From the IMG/VR virus record IMGVR_UViG_3300046836_000483, positions 1 to 32,077 of that record: a stretch of 32,077 nt of DNA; one strand, given 5' to 3'. Within the stretch, counting starts at the first letter, position 1. Each line of letters begins with the position of its first letter. Source of the DNA: a virus. Under the pieces are notes generated by a model. That model was not told the origin of the DNA. It searched no databases and saw only the letters and a list, made by a program, of their open reading frames with translations. The position numbers were made by a program, and so were the translations under genes. Shown here piece after piece: positions 11,604-21,307 of the stretch.

Positions 11604-14600
11604 TGGTTCTCCTTTTCCAGTTCGCGCTTGCGCTTGGCGCGCTCGATACGCAACCGAGTGCGGTGCGCCGCCGCCTCTTCATCCCGGCCGGTCGCCCTGG
11701 CCGTCTCGCGGGCCTTGGTCTCGGCTTGTTCCTCGGTCTTGCCGTAGATCGGGAAGCCGAAGAACCCGGCGATCCCCGGAATCGACCCCTGGGTGAACGC
11801 CTGCTGCCCGGTGATCGGGGTCAGCCCGGCGAGCGCGTGCCCCAGACGGCTGCCGGCGGTCTTGGGTTTGGCTCCCGGCTCGGTCGGTGGCGCGGTAGTG
11901 GTGATGGGCGGTGAACCTTTGGGCGACAGAAACTGCTTGTTCAGCCACTGCTCGGCGATTTCCTTCGGCACATAGCCCAACTTGTTCAGCGCCTGCTGCG
12001 ACGGGTTCATCAGCCAGTGGATCGGCTCCATAAAGTGCTTCGACAATTGCAGCTTGCGCCCATCGCCTAAGTCGACCATGGTCGGGTCCTCGTTCTCCCA
12101 GAAGTGGTGCCCCGAGTAATACTGATTCAACCCGTCCGCCATGACCGCATACATCAGCGCCGACCGGACCACATAACCCTGGTGCAGCGCGCTGATTTCG
12201 CGCCGCGATACGCCCGGAATCGCTTTCACCATGGCGCGCGTGGTCGCCACGGTCCAGTCGGGGGCGAGCATCATGATCTGCATGAATTGCCGGCCCTTGG
12301 CGGAGGTCACCGCCAGCGCCAGATCGCGCCCGAGTTTGTTCTGCACGCCGTCGGCAATGCGGAACCAGTCGAGACCGCCGAAGATGTCGTTGGTCGCGGA
12401 CGCCGCGATCTTGGCCGCCTCGGCCCGACTCAAGTTGGACGATCGCTTGCCGAGCACCTTGTCCGCGCCGCGGATAAACCCGCCCGGCCGGGACGAATCC
12501 TTCAACACCTTCTCGAACGAGGCCATCGCGGTGGCGACCTTGAAGGTCGGATGCACGACGCTCCACAGGAACGTGTCGAGCGCCTTGCCGATCATGCGCG
12601 CACCCTTGACCGGCGCACCGATCACCGGGAATTTTTCCTCGATCAGCTTCAACGTGTTGGTGAACGGCGTGACATCGCCCTCCATCGGCCGCTCGACCAC
12701 GTTTAAACCGCCCCGCACCAGTTCATCCAGCACGTCGCCCGCGCGGCCGTGCTTGAGCGTGCGGTAGGCGTTGCCGTTGAGCACGTTGACCCACCCGCGC
12801 GCACTGGTGCCCAACATGGCGTCGGTCAGGCTCTTGACGTGGAACAGCGAGTAGGAAAAGATGCCGCGCTTGGCCGCGATCGACAGGCCATAGGCCAGTT
12901 TCACCGCGGCGTTGGTCGAGGGCGCGTTGAACAGGTTTTCCATGACCGGTGCGATGTCCTCATGGACCTTGTAGCCGCGCATCTGCGGGTGATTGATGAC
13001 GACGTACTCCTTGGGCGCTTTCTTGATCGCCTGATCGCGGATGTCCTTGGCCAGCGCGCCGCCGCCCTGCCACTGCCGGTCGACGATCGCCGCCGCCTGC
13101 ACCGTGGTCTTGACCTGGGCGTCGGGGGTGTCGCGGATGATCAACGCGCGTTGGAACGGTGTGCCGTCGGCACCGATGAACACGTCCGGATGCTTGGCCC
13201 GCTCCAGCGCGGCGACCAGATTCTTGTTGGCGATCGCGCGGCTGATGTTGTCGCCGTAGATTCGCACGATGTCGGCGATGTCCATGGTGGCCGGGATCAG
13301 CCCCTGCTTGATGCCCTCGGCGTAGTTCGGGATCACCCGCTCCATCGAGAACCGGCTGCGCGGTGACATCCCCGGCGAATTGTTGTTGCGCTTGCCCAGC
13401 GACTGCGTGAGGTTGCGCCAGAGCGAATCGTTCTTGTTTAAACCGGTCCACAGGTTCGTGACGTAGTTGTCCAGCAAATCTTCCGGCAGGATGCCGGCCT
13501 GCTGACCCTTCTCCCCGTAGGTCTCGAAAAAGTCGCGCACCGCGGCCACCACCTGCTGCGCTTCCGGCGACAGCGGTTTGTTGGTCGGCGTGCCCTGCAA
13601 TGCTCGGGTGATGTCCTCGCGGTCGGCTTTGCTGGTGACCAGGGTCTTGACCATTTCGGCGAAGCGGAAGTTGGCCAGTTCCGCGCCCTTGATCGACCCG
13701 CTCCAGGCGTCGGTGAATTCGGTCATGCGATAGCGGGTGTCTTTCAGGTGTTGGGCCACCTGCCCGATACTGCGCACCCCGCCGCGCAGCACCTTGCCGG
13801 CCGCGAGCACCCCGCCGGTGGCGAGCGCACCCCAGATCGCATCCTTCGGGTCCTTGGTGTAGATCGCTGCGCCCACCGCGCCCAGGCTGATCAGGCCCAA
13901 CGCGCGCAGGATCACCGGGTCGACCGATCCACGCTCCAGACCCCCGATCTTGTTGTCGAGCACCGCATCGCGCACCGCCGCGTCGGCCGCGTCCGCGCCC
14001 TTCTCGGCCTTGACCGCCTGATGCACTTCCTGGGCCGTCGGCTCGCCCGACAACGCAGTGTCCTTGGGGTCGACGCCGGCCCGCTGCACCGTCTCGTTCG
14101 CCTTCTCGACCGTGCGCACCGGGGTCCCCGGATCACCCTTGATCGCGTCCAACCCTTTCTTGACCTGCTCCAGCGTTCCCGACGTGATGTGGTGCCCGCC
14201 GTCGCTGGCGTGCCACTCCCCGTCGATACCGCGGATCAGGCTGTAGCCGCGATAGGCCATCCGATCCTTGACCGGCGGCAGCGCCGACTTGTCCTTGACC
14301 TTGGCCGCCTTGGTCTTACCCGGCTTGGCTGCCGGCGCGGCCGGCGCTTCCGGCGGCGGCTCTCCCGGCGCACCCGCTTCCGCCGGCTTCGCTGCCTCGG
14401 CCGGCTTCGCCTTACCCTTCTTGCCTTTGGTCTTGACCGGCGGCTCTTCCGGCTTCGGCGTCTCGGCCGGCTTCTCGCCCATCGCCGGCATTTCCTCGGT
14501 CCGCTTGGCCCCGACCAGTTCGCCGGCCTCGTCGCGGGTGATGACCTTGCCCTCGTTGGTCTTGAACAGGTTGATCGTGTCGCCCGCTTCCTGATTCAAC

Positions 14601-15850
14601 ACCGGGGTCTTGCCGTCCGGGCGCAGCGGGACGCCATCGGCGACCGCCTTCTTGATCGCCTCGATGTGGGTGGTGCCCTCGTAGTCCTTGCCGCCAAAGC
14701 GGACCACCGCGGCCACGATCGGATTGGCCGGCTCGACCGGCTTCAACACCGACGAGACTTCTTTGGCCACGTCCGGGTCGACCTTGATCGCCTCCAGGGC
14801 TTCCCGCAGCGCGTCGTCGATGCTATAGCCGGACGCGACCCGCGCCTCGACATCGGCCATCGCCGCCTTGACCAGTTCGGGCGAGGTCTCGATCTTGCCG
14901 TTCTTGAGGTTCCTGGCCACGGCATAGTCGATCGCCATGGCCACGCTGGTCTTGCCGGCCTGGGTCAGCATCCGGCCCGCGACGACCGGTGTGGTCGCCA
15001 TGATGGTGTCCATCGCGGTCTGGCTCGCGCTGGTGGTGCCCTTCTTGTTCAGTTGAGACAGGACACTTTCGCCGCCCGCCGCCGCGCCGATCTGGGCTGC
15101 CTCGGTCCCGACCTTGGCCGCACCCGCGGCGAGCCGGGTGGTCCGCGCCGACGCCTCCACGGTCTTGGCCACTCGCGCGGTAAACTGCGCCGCGCGCATC
15201 GGCAACAATTCCGGCGTGGTCAGCAATTCCGGATGCACGATAAAGCCGCGCGCCAGTTGGCCCATGAAGCCGCCGGGGTCGTCCACCGCCGACTTCTTGA
15301 TGCTGTTCCAGGTCTCCGCCATCGACATCGGCTTCTCTTGCGGCTTGGTCTCCTGGACGATTTCGTTTAAACGCCGCAGCTTCCAGTTCTCCATCCCGTT
15401 CAGCGATTCGCCGGCCGCGGTCCGCCGCGCCCGCTCGCGGTCCCACTCCCGGTTTTTCTGGAATTTGGCGTTGGCCTCGCGCACATCCTTGACCCGATCG
15501 GCCAGTTCGGACGGCAGACTTTCCTTGGCCAACCCCTCCAGCCCGCCCTCGGCGATCTTGCCCCAGAAATTGTCGAGTACCTTGTCGCGGGCGGCCAGCG
15601 CGTACTTCGCCCGCCCGATCAGGTCGGTCGGCGGCTTGTCCGGAGCGACATCTTCCCACCCATCCTTGTCCGGACCCTTGGGCGCAGCCGGCGCAGCGGT
15701 CTTGCCCTCCGGCGGAGCCATGTAGGGGATGCCCTCGGCGGTGGTCTTGATGCTCGACCCCTCCGGAGCATCCGGCGGCATCGGATCACCCGGCTGCCAG
15801 CCGCCGCCCTTGCCGGCCGGGGCTTCGCCGATCGTTTCCCACCCGCTCAT
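11600..15850 (-). CDS. Giant internal virion (ejection) protein, 1416 aa
   Basis: The ATG at 15850 overlaps the stop of the 451-aa protein (ATGA). It is the largest gene in the window and sits with three other putative ejection proteins after the tail hub. Residues about 1-80 are disordered; a helical domain with many Ala follows. Residues about 450-530 are a Pro/Ala/Lys-rich linker. A hydrophobic stretch around residues 650-690 (LGLISLGAVGAAIYT and WGALATGGVLAAG) could insert in a membrane. The C-terminal half is helical, with a membrane-prone segment and an EPIHWLMNPSQQALNKLGY motif typical of large phage internal proteins. It probably forms part of the DNA-translocation channel, like T7 gp16, though no lytic transglycosylase motif is visible. 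It carries three exact GTTTAAAC sites. Confidence 0.75.
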   Translation of the reverse strand: MSGWETIGEAPAGKGGGWQPGDPMPPDAPEGSSIKTTAEGIPYMAPPEGKTAAPAAPKGPDKDGWEDVAPDKPPTDLIGRAKYALAARDKVLDNFWGKIAEGGLEGLAKESLPSELADRVKDVREANAKFQKNREWDRERARRTAAGESLNGMENWKLRRLNEIVQETKPQEKPMSMAETWNSIKKSAVDDPGGFMGQLARGFIVHPELLTTPELLPMRAAQFTARVAKTVEASARTTRLAAGAAKVGTEAAQIGAAAGGESVLSQLNKKGTTSASQTAMDTIMATTPVVAGRMLTQAGKTSVAMAIDYAVARNLKNGKIETSPELVKAAMADVEARVASGYSIDDALREALEAIKVDPDVAKEVSSVLKPVEPANPIVAAVVRFGGKDYEGTTHIEAIKKAVADGVPLRPDGKTPVLNQEAGDTINLFKTNEGKVITRDEAGELVGAKRTEEMPAMGEKPAETPKPEEPPVKTKGKKGKAKPAEAAKPAEAGAPGEPPPEAPAAPAAKPGKTKAAKVKDKSALPPVKDRMAYRGYSLIRGIDGEWHASDGGHHITSGTLEQVKKGLDAIKGDPGTPVRTVEKANETVQRAGVDPKDTALSGEPTAQEVHQAVKAEKGADAADAAVRDAVLDNKIGGLERGSVDPVILRALGLISLGAVGAAIYTKDPKDAIWGALATGGVLAAGKVLRGGVRSIGQVAQHLKDTRYRMTEFTDAWSGSIKGAELANFRFAEMVKTLVTSKADREDITRALQGTPTNKPLSPEAQQVVAAVRDFFETYGEKGQQAGILPEDLLDNYVTNLWTGLNKNDSLWRNLTQSLGKRNNNSPGMSPRSRFSMERVIPNYAEGIKQGLIPATMDIADIVRIYGDNISRAIANKNLVAALERAKHPDVFIGADGTPFQRALIIRDTPDAQVKTTVQAAAIVDRQWQGGGALAKDIRDQAIKKAPKEYVVINHPQMRGYKVHEDIAPVMENLFNAPSTNAAVKLAYGLSIAAKRGIFSYSLFHVKSLTDAMLGTSARGWVNVLNGNAYRTLKHGRAGDVLDELVRGGLNVVERPMEGDVTPFTNTLKLIEEKFPVIGAPVKGARMIGKALDTFLWSVVHPTFKVATAMASFEKVLKDSSRPGGFIRGADKVLGKRSSNLSRAEAAKIAASATNDIFGGLDWFRIADGVQNKLGRDLALAVTSAKGRQFMQIMMLAPDWTVATTRAMVKAIPGVSRREISALHQGYVVRSALMYAVMADGLNQYYSGHHFWENEDPTMVDLGDGRKLQLSKHFMEPIHWLMNPSQQALNKLGYVPKEIAEQWLNKQFLSPKGSPPITTTAPPTEPGAKPKTAGSRLGHALAGLTPITGQQAFTQGSIPGIAGFFGFPIYGKTEEQAETKARETARATGRDEEAAAHRTRLRIERAKRKRELEKENQ

Positions 15851-17202
15851 GGTGCCGTTGCCTTCTCTTTCAGCTTGCGCTGGACCTTGCCGTCGACCAC
15901 CCGGTAGTCGTACTTGTCCGGCTCGTAGGTAGCACCCGATTCGGTCACCGCCTTGGCCATTTTCATGTCAAACCCGCCCGATTCGGCCTTTTTCCCGGCT
16001 GCCGGCGGGGTCGTGCCCCCCTCTTCGCCCGCTTTTGCTCCGCCCGGACGCCGGTAGGCGCTGCGCTGCTCGCCGCCAAAGGTCATGCCGGCAAAATGGC
16101 TCTCGCCGACCATTTCCTTTTTCACGAACGGCCGCAATTCGTCCAGCGCCTGCTGGCGAGCCTCGTCCAGACCCATATCCTCGCCGCCGCGGGCCGCGTC
16201 CGCTCGAATCTTGTTCGCCCGATCGGCCACATCGGCGGCAAAGGCATCCAGGGTTCCCCCCATCGGCGCATCCTTGAACGCCGGGTCGCTCTTGATCACG
16301 TCGCGGGCCGACGCCTTCATCACCGCGGTCGCCGGCTTCGAGGAAATCGCCGTCAGCCGGGTCTCGCGCGCCGCGCGGTGGCTTTCGACATCACTGGCTT
16401 TCTTTTCTTCGAGATTGAGCCGATCGCGGGCCAGCACCGCGGACCGATCCTGGTTCAGCTTGTTCTGGTCGTCGCGCGCCTTGGTCTCGATCCGGGTCGC
16501 TTCCCGGTCTTTCGAGGCTTGTTCGGCCTCCTTGCGACGGAATTGATCGCCCATCGCGGCAAAACGGTTGGCGATCGGCGCGATCGCGGTCTTGATCTGG
16601 GCCGGCGTAGCCTTGTCCAGATCGGGAATCGACTGCGCGATCTGGCGCGAGACGGCTTCCGCGGCCTGCGGGCTGATGTTGTCCCGCACCCAGTTGATCG
16701 CTTGCTTGACATCGTCGATCGTTTCCACGCTGCCGAAGGTTTGCGCCGCTTCCTTGTTGATTCCGGTCTGAAACTTGACCATTTCCATCTGTTGCTGGCG
16801 CATTTCCTGCCGCGCCTTGGTTAAATCCTCGTTCGCCTTCTCGAAACCGGCCACATTTCCGGCCTGCTGCGCGATATTGGCCAGTTGGGTCAGGCTTTCC
16901 ACCTGTTTGGCCGCCGCTTTCACCCCTTGGGCGAACGGATTTGACGTGTTGGTCGGCACCATCGAGCCATCCTCGTTGGTGGTCATTTCTTGCGACTTGT
17001 CTTTCGGGTCCTTGGGCGGCTCCAGCGCCGCGCCCTGCAAGAGTTCGGCCGTGCGCTGGTCGATCCCGGCTTTCTGCTGCAATTGGATGTTCTGCAACAG
17101 GCGGGTCTGGGTCTCGGCCTGGGTCTTGTCGACGTTGGCCTTGCCCTGGTCGACCGAGGTCCAGCCGTTGATGATGTCGATGACGCCTTGCGATAGGGAC
17201 AT
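15847..17202 (-). CDS. Internal virion protein, coiled-coil, 451 aa
   Basis: The ATG follows TAGGAGACGACC. The protein is almost entirely charged/Gln-rich helix: TQAETQTRLLQNIQLQQKAG near the start, a long KARQEMRQQQMEMVKFQ segment, and a highly charged stretch with RRKEAEQASKDREATRIET. The C-terminus is Gly/Lys-rich and ends KLKEKATAP. No catalytic motif, signal or membrane helix is visible. Its length, composition and position between the 266-aa structural protein and the 1416-aa ejection protein fit a podovirus ejection protein such as T7 gp15 or P22 gp20; the assignment rests on context. Confidence 0.65.
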   Translation of the reverse strand: MSLSQGVIDIINGWTSVDQGKANVDKTQAETQTRLLQNIQLQQKAGIDQRTAELLQGAALEPPKDPKDKSQEMTTNEDGSMVPTNTSNPFAQGVKAAAKQVESLTQLANIAQQAGNVAGFEKANEDLTKARQEMRQQQMEMVKFQTGINKEAAQTFGSVETIDDVKQAINWVRDNISPQAAEAVSRQIAQSIPDLDKATPAQIKTAIAPIANRFAAMGDQFRRKEAEQASKDREATRIETKARDDQNKLNQDRSAVLARDRLNLEEKKASDVESHRAARETRLTAISSKPATAVMKASARDVIKSDPAFKDAPMGGTLDAFAADVADRANKIRADAARGGEDMGLDEARQQALDELRPFVKKEMVGESHFAGMTFGGEQRSAYRRPGGAKAGEEGGTTPPAAGKKAESGGFDMKMAKAVTESGATYEPDKYDYRVVDGKVQRKLKEKATAP

Positions 17203-17211
17203 GGTCGTCTC

Positions 17212-18012
17212 CTACGGAGAAAAAATATCTTCGACGTAGGACGGGTCGAATTGGCCGGTCACGCCAACATTGAGGATCGGTTCGGTGCCGGTGTCGGTGA
17301 TGAACGGAACGTCCGGGTTGACTTCGCCCGCCGTGTCGCCAAACAGCCCTTCCGTCCCACCCGGCGTGTAGCCAGAATCGTTGAAATTGTCCAGACCGCC
17401 GCCGACGTTGAACAGGTCGTGCAATTGCTTGAGCGCCTCCGGACTCATGTCGCCGCTGCCTGAAATCAGCTTGAACAGTTGGGCCGCACCCGACCCAAGG
17501 CTCTTGATCAGTTGGACCCCCGCGGGCGAGGACAGGAACGAGGTCAGCGACCCGACGCCGCCGGCTGTATTCTGCTCGTCCAGCGTGTTACCGATCAGGT
17601 AGTCCTTGGACGCCGCAGTCGGATCACCCAACGCCAACTTCGATAGCTGGCCAAACTTGGTGTCGTAGGCGCTGGCCGCGTACCGCTGGCCGATATCGGC
17701 TTGGGACAGGATGTTGTTGCCGGCATTGCCCTGGCCCATCGCCGCGCTCGACCGGTTGCCGGCGTCGAGGGCATGGGTCAGGCCGTACTGGAATCCGGGG
17801 TCCTTTTCGATCGAGGACGGGTCGTTGACCAAGGTGTGCAGTTGATCGGCGGCCTCGCCCCGGTACTTGTTGTACGGGTCGGCCATCGACGCTGCGGTCG
17901 CGCCCTGATTCTTGCCCTGACCGCGCACGCCGTTGATCAAGTCGACGATGCCGGGGACCAGCTTGGCAAAATCGGACAGATTGAGGCTGCCGCTGTCGGT
18001 GGATTCAGGCAT
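17212..18012 (-). CDS. Internal virion/DNA-injection protein, 266 aa
   Basis: The ATG has GGAGACGACC upstream. A characteristic block, DPYNKYRGEAADQLHTLVND then DPGFQYGLTHALDAGNR, SSAAMGQGNAGNNILSQADI and GQRYAASAYDTKFGQLSKLA, matches a widespread podovirus virion protein pattern (DPgyxf...G..a..R..AA.G...SG....l..yGq..As..y). The function is unproven; it is usually grouped with DNA-injection proteins. The rest is Gly/Asp-rich, with a moderately hydrophobic VGSLTSFLSSPAGVQLIKSL. It is followed 10 bases later by the 451-aa gene. Confidence 0.7.
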   Translation of the reverse strand: MPESTDSGSLNLSDFAKLVPGIVDLINGVRGQGKNQGATAASMADPYNKYRGEAADQLHTLVNDPSSIEKDPGFQYGLTHALDAGNRSSAAMGQGNAGNNILSQADIGQRYAASAYDTKFGQLSKLALGDPTAASKDYLIGNTLDEQNTAGGVGSLTSFLSSPAGVQLIKSLGSGAAQLFKLISGSGDMSPEALKQLHDLFNVGGGLDNFNDSGYTPGGTEGLFGDTAGEVNPDVPFITDTGTEPILNVGVTGQFDPSYVEDIFSP

Positions 18013-18047
18013 GGTCGTCTCCGTGCTGCACTGTAGTCGTCATTGGG

Positions 18048-18941
18048 TCAGTCGAGCAAATTGAACATCCGGGACAGGTTTTGCAGCTTGTCGCCCGGCC
18101 TGCCGCCGGCACCAGTCATGGTCACCGGCTTGCCTTCGAGCAGGTTCATGACTTCCAGCGCGCGATTCGGTTGCGCCGCCCCTGCCGGCGTGGTCGACGG
18201 CGCGGCCCCGGATGTGCCGGGCGGACCCGATGTGGTCGCCCCCGGCTTGCTGCCCGCGGGTGTTCCGGTCGCCGCCGACGATCCCGGACCCGTCCAGGCC
18301 AGATCATACTCGCTGCCGCCGGCCTCACCCGTACCGCCCGGACCCTCGATCAGCCCGACCACCGTGGGGATCGCCTTCATTCCGGCCAAAACCGCGCTCT
18401 GCATCGGTGTGAGCGCGCCGCCGGACAGCGCGTTGGCCGCGGTGGTGAGGATCAACGGCGCGTACTGCCAGAGCGCGTCCTGCCAGCCGTACTTGGGCGC
18501 TTTGACGTTGCCCATCATGGTCAGCGTGCCCCAAGGCGTTTTCTCGGTGAAGTCCGGGTTGATCAGCCGGTCCCTATTAGACCCGTTGACCGGGACCAGC
18601 CGCTGTCCCAACGCCGCGGTATCGCCCGACAGATCGTAGCTGGCAAAGTTGTGCGGCGCGTTCGGGCCAACGTGATAGCGGTTCTCGGTGTTGCCCTCAC
18701 TGCCGCCGCCGCCGCCCCCTCCAGACGTGATGTAACCATTGTTGAGTAGGTAGTCGCGCGCCTCGGTCAGATTCGGATCGTAATTCGGGTTGGCGATCAT
18801 CTGCCCCGACGAATTGCCATCGCTGTCGGTGTAGGGGATGGTCGCCTTGAACCGGTTGTCGTCCGGCGAAATCTGCATCACATCCCAGATTTGCCCGGCA
18901 AACTTCGGGTCCGGTGACGATGTGGTGGTCGAGGCCGCCAT
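18048..18941 (-). CDS. Putative internal virion protein, 297 aa
   Basis: It starts at a TGATG overlap with the tail-hub gene. Residues 1-75 include a mixed fold (QIWDVMQISPDDNRFKATIP) and a poly-Gly run (GGGGGGGS). A helical, Ala-rich hydrophobic segment (PLILTTAANALSGGALTPMQ, then SAVLAGMKAIPTVVGLIEG) may be membrane-active. A Gly/Pro/Ala/Thr-rich disordered region follows, then a short terminal helix (QNLSRMFNLLD). No recognised domain is seen. Its position between the tail hub and the ejection proteins suggests a virion role. Confidence 0.6.
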   Translation of the reverse strand: MAASTTTSSPDPKFAGQIWDVMQISPDDNRFKATIPYTDSDGNSSGQMIANPNYDPNLTEARDYLLNNGYITSGGGGGGGSEGNTENRYHVGPNAPHNFASYDLSGDTAALGQRLVPVNGSNRDRLINPDFTEKTPWGTLTMMGNVKAPKYGWQDALWQYAPLILTTAANALSGGALTPMQSAVLAGMKAIPTVVGLIEGPGGTGEAGGSEYDLAWTGPGSSAATGTPAGSKPGATTSGPPGTSGAAPSTTPAGAAQPNRALEVMNLLEGKPVTMTGAGGRPGDKLQNLSRMFNLLD

Positions 18942-21307
18942 CAGGATTCACCGTTGCTGTACTGCACTTCGAGGTAGCGCCATTGCAGCGGCCAAGCGTC
19001 CTGCCGGCCGAAATACCACGCCCGCCGCCGCGAGGCTCCCTGCCGGGTCAGGTTCGGTCGCGGCAGGGCTTCGTTGACGCTGCCGCGAAAGGTGATGTCG
19101 AGGTAATCGTTGTCGCGGGTATTGATCGAGGTCGACGTGTTGACCAGCGACGGCTGACAGACCAGCGTGACCCGGCCCCAGAATTTGTTGAACATGGTGC
19201 CGGCATCGAACGACTCGGTCTGCACCGCGGTCAGGAACGCATTGCCGAAGGGATCGGTAGCGTGCTGCGCGTCGATAAACTTCACGTTGTTGTCGCTCTG
19301 GTCGATCATGTAATTCTGCTGCTGACCAAAGCCGCTGGTGACATAGACCGGCGGGACCAATTGATTGAACTGCCAGAAGTACCACAGCCCGTTCTCGTAG
19401 GCATACGAGATATTCGGCCCGGAAAGGTTGGTCGACGACAGGACGTAGATCATGTGACCGCCCGCGGTCCAGGCCCAAGCGCAAAGCGTGGTCGGGTCCT
19501 GCGCCATCAGCCACAGGTCGATCGACTCGTTCGACACCGGCTGCGCAACCATACCGTTCAAGGTGTAGACGTGACGCTGCCCCTTCTCGGTCTGGCCCAC
19601 CCAGAACAAGGTGTTGTTCATGTTGACGATGGTGGACGCATTGACGCAGCCGACCCGCATATTGGCCGAAATGTAGGGCAGCAATTCGCTGGCTTCCGGC
19701 TGCGCGGCATCGTAGAAAAATTGCCCGGTCCACTGCCCGAACGCGACGATGTAGTTGAGGTACTTGGCCAGCGCGACTCCGGGATCGTCCTCGTAATCGG
19801 CGGTGATGAAATTGAGCGCCGGCCACTCCGTTGGCACATCCAGCGTGCAGTTGTGGATGTCCCCGCCCGGACTCATGACGTGGAGGAAGGCGTCGAGCGT
19901 GATCAGGCCGGGTACCGTCACCGCCGGGTAATTCGGGTCCGCCACTTTGGTCAAGGCCGCGCCGGACAAGACCCACATATTCGACTGATTCTTGAGGACG
20001 ATCTTGGTCCCGTTGATGTAGGTCGTAAACTGGTAGGACTGACCGGGTGTGGTCGGATTGAGGGCGTAGGTATTGCTGATCTGGGTGTTTAAATTGCCGC
20101 GCCAGACTTCGTTATAGAGCGTTGCCCCACTCTGTCCCGCCATGACCCAGAGGGTTTCGTACCGGTACGGACTGACCGTGTATGGCACACGGAAGGCGAC
20201 CGCGCTCATGCCGGCTTTGCCGCTCCACCCCGGCACAGTCGTCACCAGGGTCCAGGTGATGCCGTCGATGCTGTTGTAGACGTTGGCATCCGCCGTCAGG
20301 CTGACCGTGCCACCGAGCAGCCACATCTTGCCGGCATAGATCGCACCCGCCATCTGGCTGCGGCCTTGAGCAAACGCCGAAGCGGTCCTTTGCACCCAAT
20401 TCAGGCCGTCATACGAGAACCAGCAATCGTTCTTTGCTATCCCGCCAGCGTCGGCACCGCCGATTACCCACAAGCCGGCGAATTCCGGGAACGGCTGAAA
20501 GAAAAAGCAGGAGAAGTTGGTGCGGGCACCCCAGGGCGACGTTGCCGCAATCCGGGTCCAGTTCATGCCGTCGGACGAGAACCAGACATCACTTAACAAA
20601 TTGACCGAGATTTCCGATTGATTGCCGCCCAGAATGTAGATGCCGTTGTTGCCGGCAACGCAACCAAAGTCCCGGCGCGGTGCCCAGGTGGTCGATCCTT
20701 GCTGTAGCTGTGTCCAGTTGGTACCGTCCGGCGACGACCACACATCATTCATGCACGTCAGCGACGTGGCAGTGCGTAGGTTTCCCCCGATCAGGAACAG
20801 CTTGTTGTTGAACACCACCAAGCGGTGCCCGATCCGCGAGCCGAACGGCGCGGCCCCGGCATTAACCGCCCAGCTAACCCCGTCCTGGCTCTGTGTCACA
20901 TCCGGATAGCCAACCCCGCCCGCGCCGCCGCCACCGCCGATGATGAAGATTCGATCCTGGAACACCACCGCGGGCGCGAACGAGCGCGTGCCCCATTGCG
21001 GCACCGCCGATTGGGTGAACGCCGCGCCGTTGGTGCCGCCGAAATTGCTTCCGGTCGATCGGGTCAGGACATCGTTGCTGACGACGTAGACGAAACCGTT
21101 GAAGTAGAAGATGCCCTGCTGCGGCAGGTTGCCGACGGTGACCCCGGAGTTTTCATAACCAGCCCGCCGCCGGACATACGGGCCTTGCGCGTCCTTCTGC
21201 ACAACGCCGTTCAGAATGAAGGCATCGTTGGGGATAGAATTGTTGTTGGGGTTCCCGTCCCGACACGAAAACGTGTTGGCGACCGAGACCCGGACGGATT
21301 CGGTCAT
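18941..21307 (-). CDS. P22 gp10-like tail hub/nozzle with inserted kelch propeller
   Basis: The ATG overlaps the gp4-like stop (ATGA). Residues 1-100 (AFILNGVVQKDAQGPYVRRR; GIFYFNGFVYVVSND) and about 410-788 (for example VALAKYLNYIVAFGQWTGQF; GCVNASTIVNMNNTLFWVGQ; DLWLMAQDPTTLCAW) resemble gp10-type DNA-stabilisation/tail-hub proteins. Between them, about residues 105-405 hold six kelch-like units: FIIGG, FLIGG, YILGG, WVIGG, WLLGG and WVMAG at about 50-residue spacing, each with a DGxxW or DVW strand (SSPDGTNW, SSDGMNW, SYDGLNW, SIDGITW). Without this insertion the length, about 490, is close to that of P22 gp10 (472). The hub closes the channel and anchors fibres. The insertion probably adds a six-bladed outward-facing propeller for binding. 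Confidence 0.75.
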   Translation of the reverse strand: MTESVRVSVANTFSCRDGNPNNNSIPNDAFILNGVVQKDAQGPYVRRRAGYENSGVTVGNLPQQGIFYFNGFVYVVSNDVLTRSTGSNFGGTNGAAFTQSAVPQWGTRSFAPAVVFQDRIFIIGGGGGAGGVGYPDVTQSQDGVSWAVNAGAAPFGSRIGHRLVVFNNKLFLIGGNLRTATSLTCMNDVWSSPDGTNWTQLQQGSTTWAPRRDFGCVAGNNGIYILGGNQSEISVNLLSDVWFSSDGMNWTRIAATSPWGARTNFSCFFFQPFPEFAGLWVIGGADAGGIAKNDCWFSYDGLNWVQRTASAFAQGRSQMAGAIYAGKMWLLGGTVSLTADANVYNSIDGITWTLVTTVPGWSGKAGMSAVAFRVPYTVSPYRYETLWVMAGQSGATLYNEVWRGNLNTQISNTYALNPTTPGQSYQFTTYINGTKIVLKNQSNMWVLSGAALTKVADPNYPAVTVPGLITLDAFLHVMSPGGDIHNCTLDVPTEWPALNFITADYEDDPGVALAKYLNYIVAFGQWTGQFFYDAAQPEASELLPYISANMRVGCVNASTIVNMNNTLFWVGQTEKGQRHVYTLNGMVAQPVSNESIDLWLMAQDPTTLCAWAWTAGGHMIYVLSSTNLSGPNISYAYENGLWYFWQFNQLVPPVYVTSGFGQQQNYMIDQSDNNVKFIDAQHATDPFGNAFLTAVQTESFDAGTMFNKFWGRVTLVCQPSLVNTSTSINTRDNDYLDITFRGSVNEALPRPNLTRQGASRRRAWYFGRQDAWPLQWRYLEVQYSNGES

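Noticed and set aside
13748-15370. 540-residue plus-strand open frame antisense to the giant ejection protein
   Set aside because: It is Arg/Leu/His/Gly-rich with no motif or ribosome site, a GC-rich shadow of the real minus-strand gene.
18914-20092. 392-residue plus-strand frame opposite the tail hub
   Set aside because: No motif, no ribosome site, Arg/Gly/Val-rich shadow.
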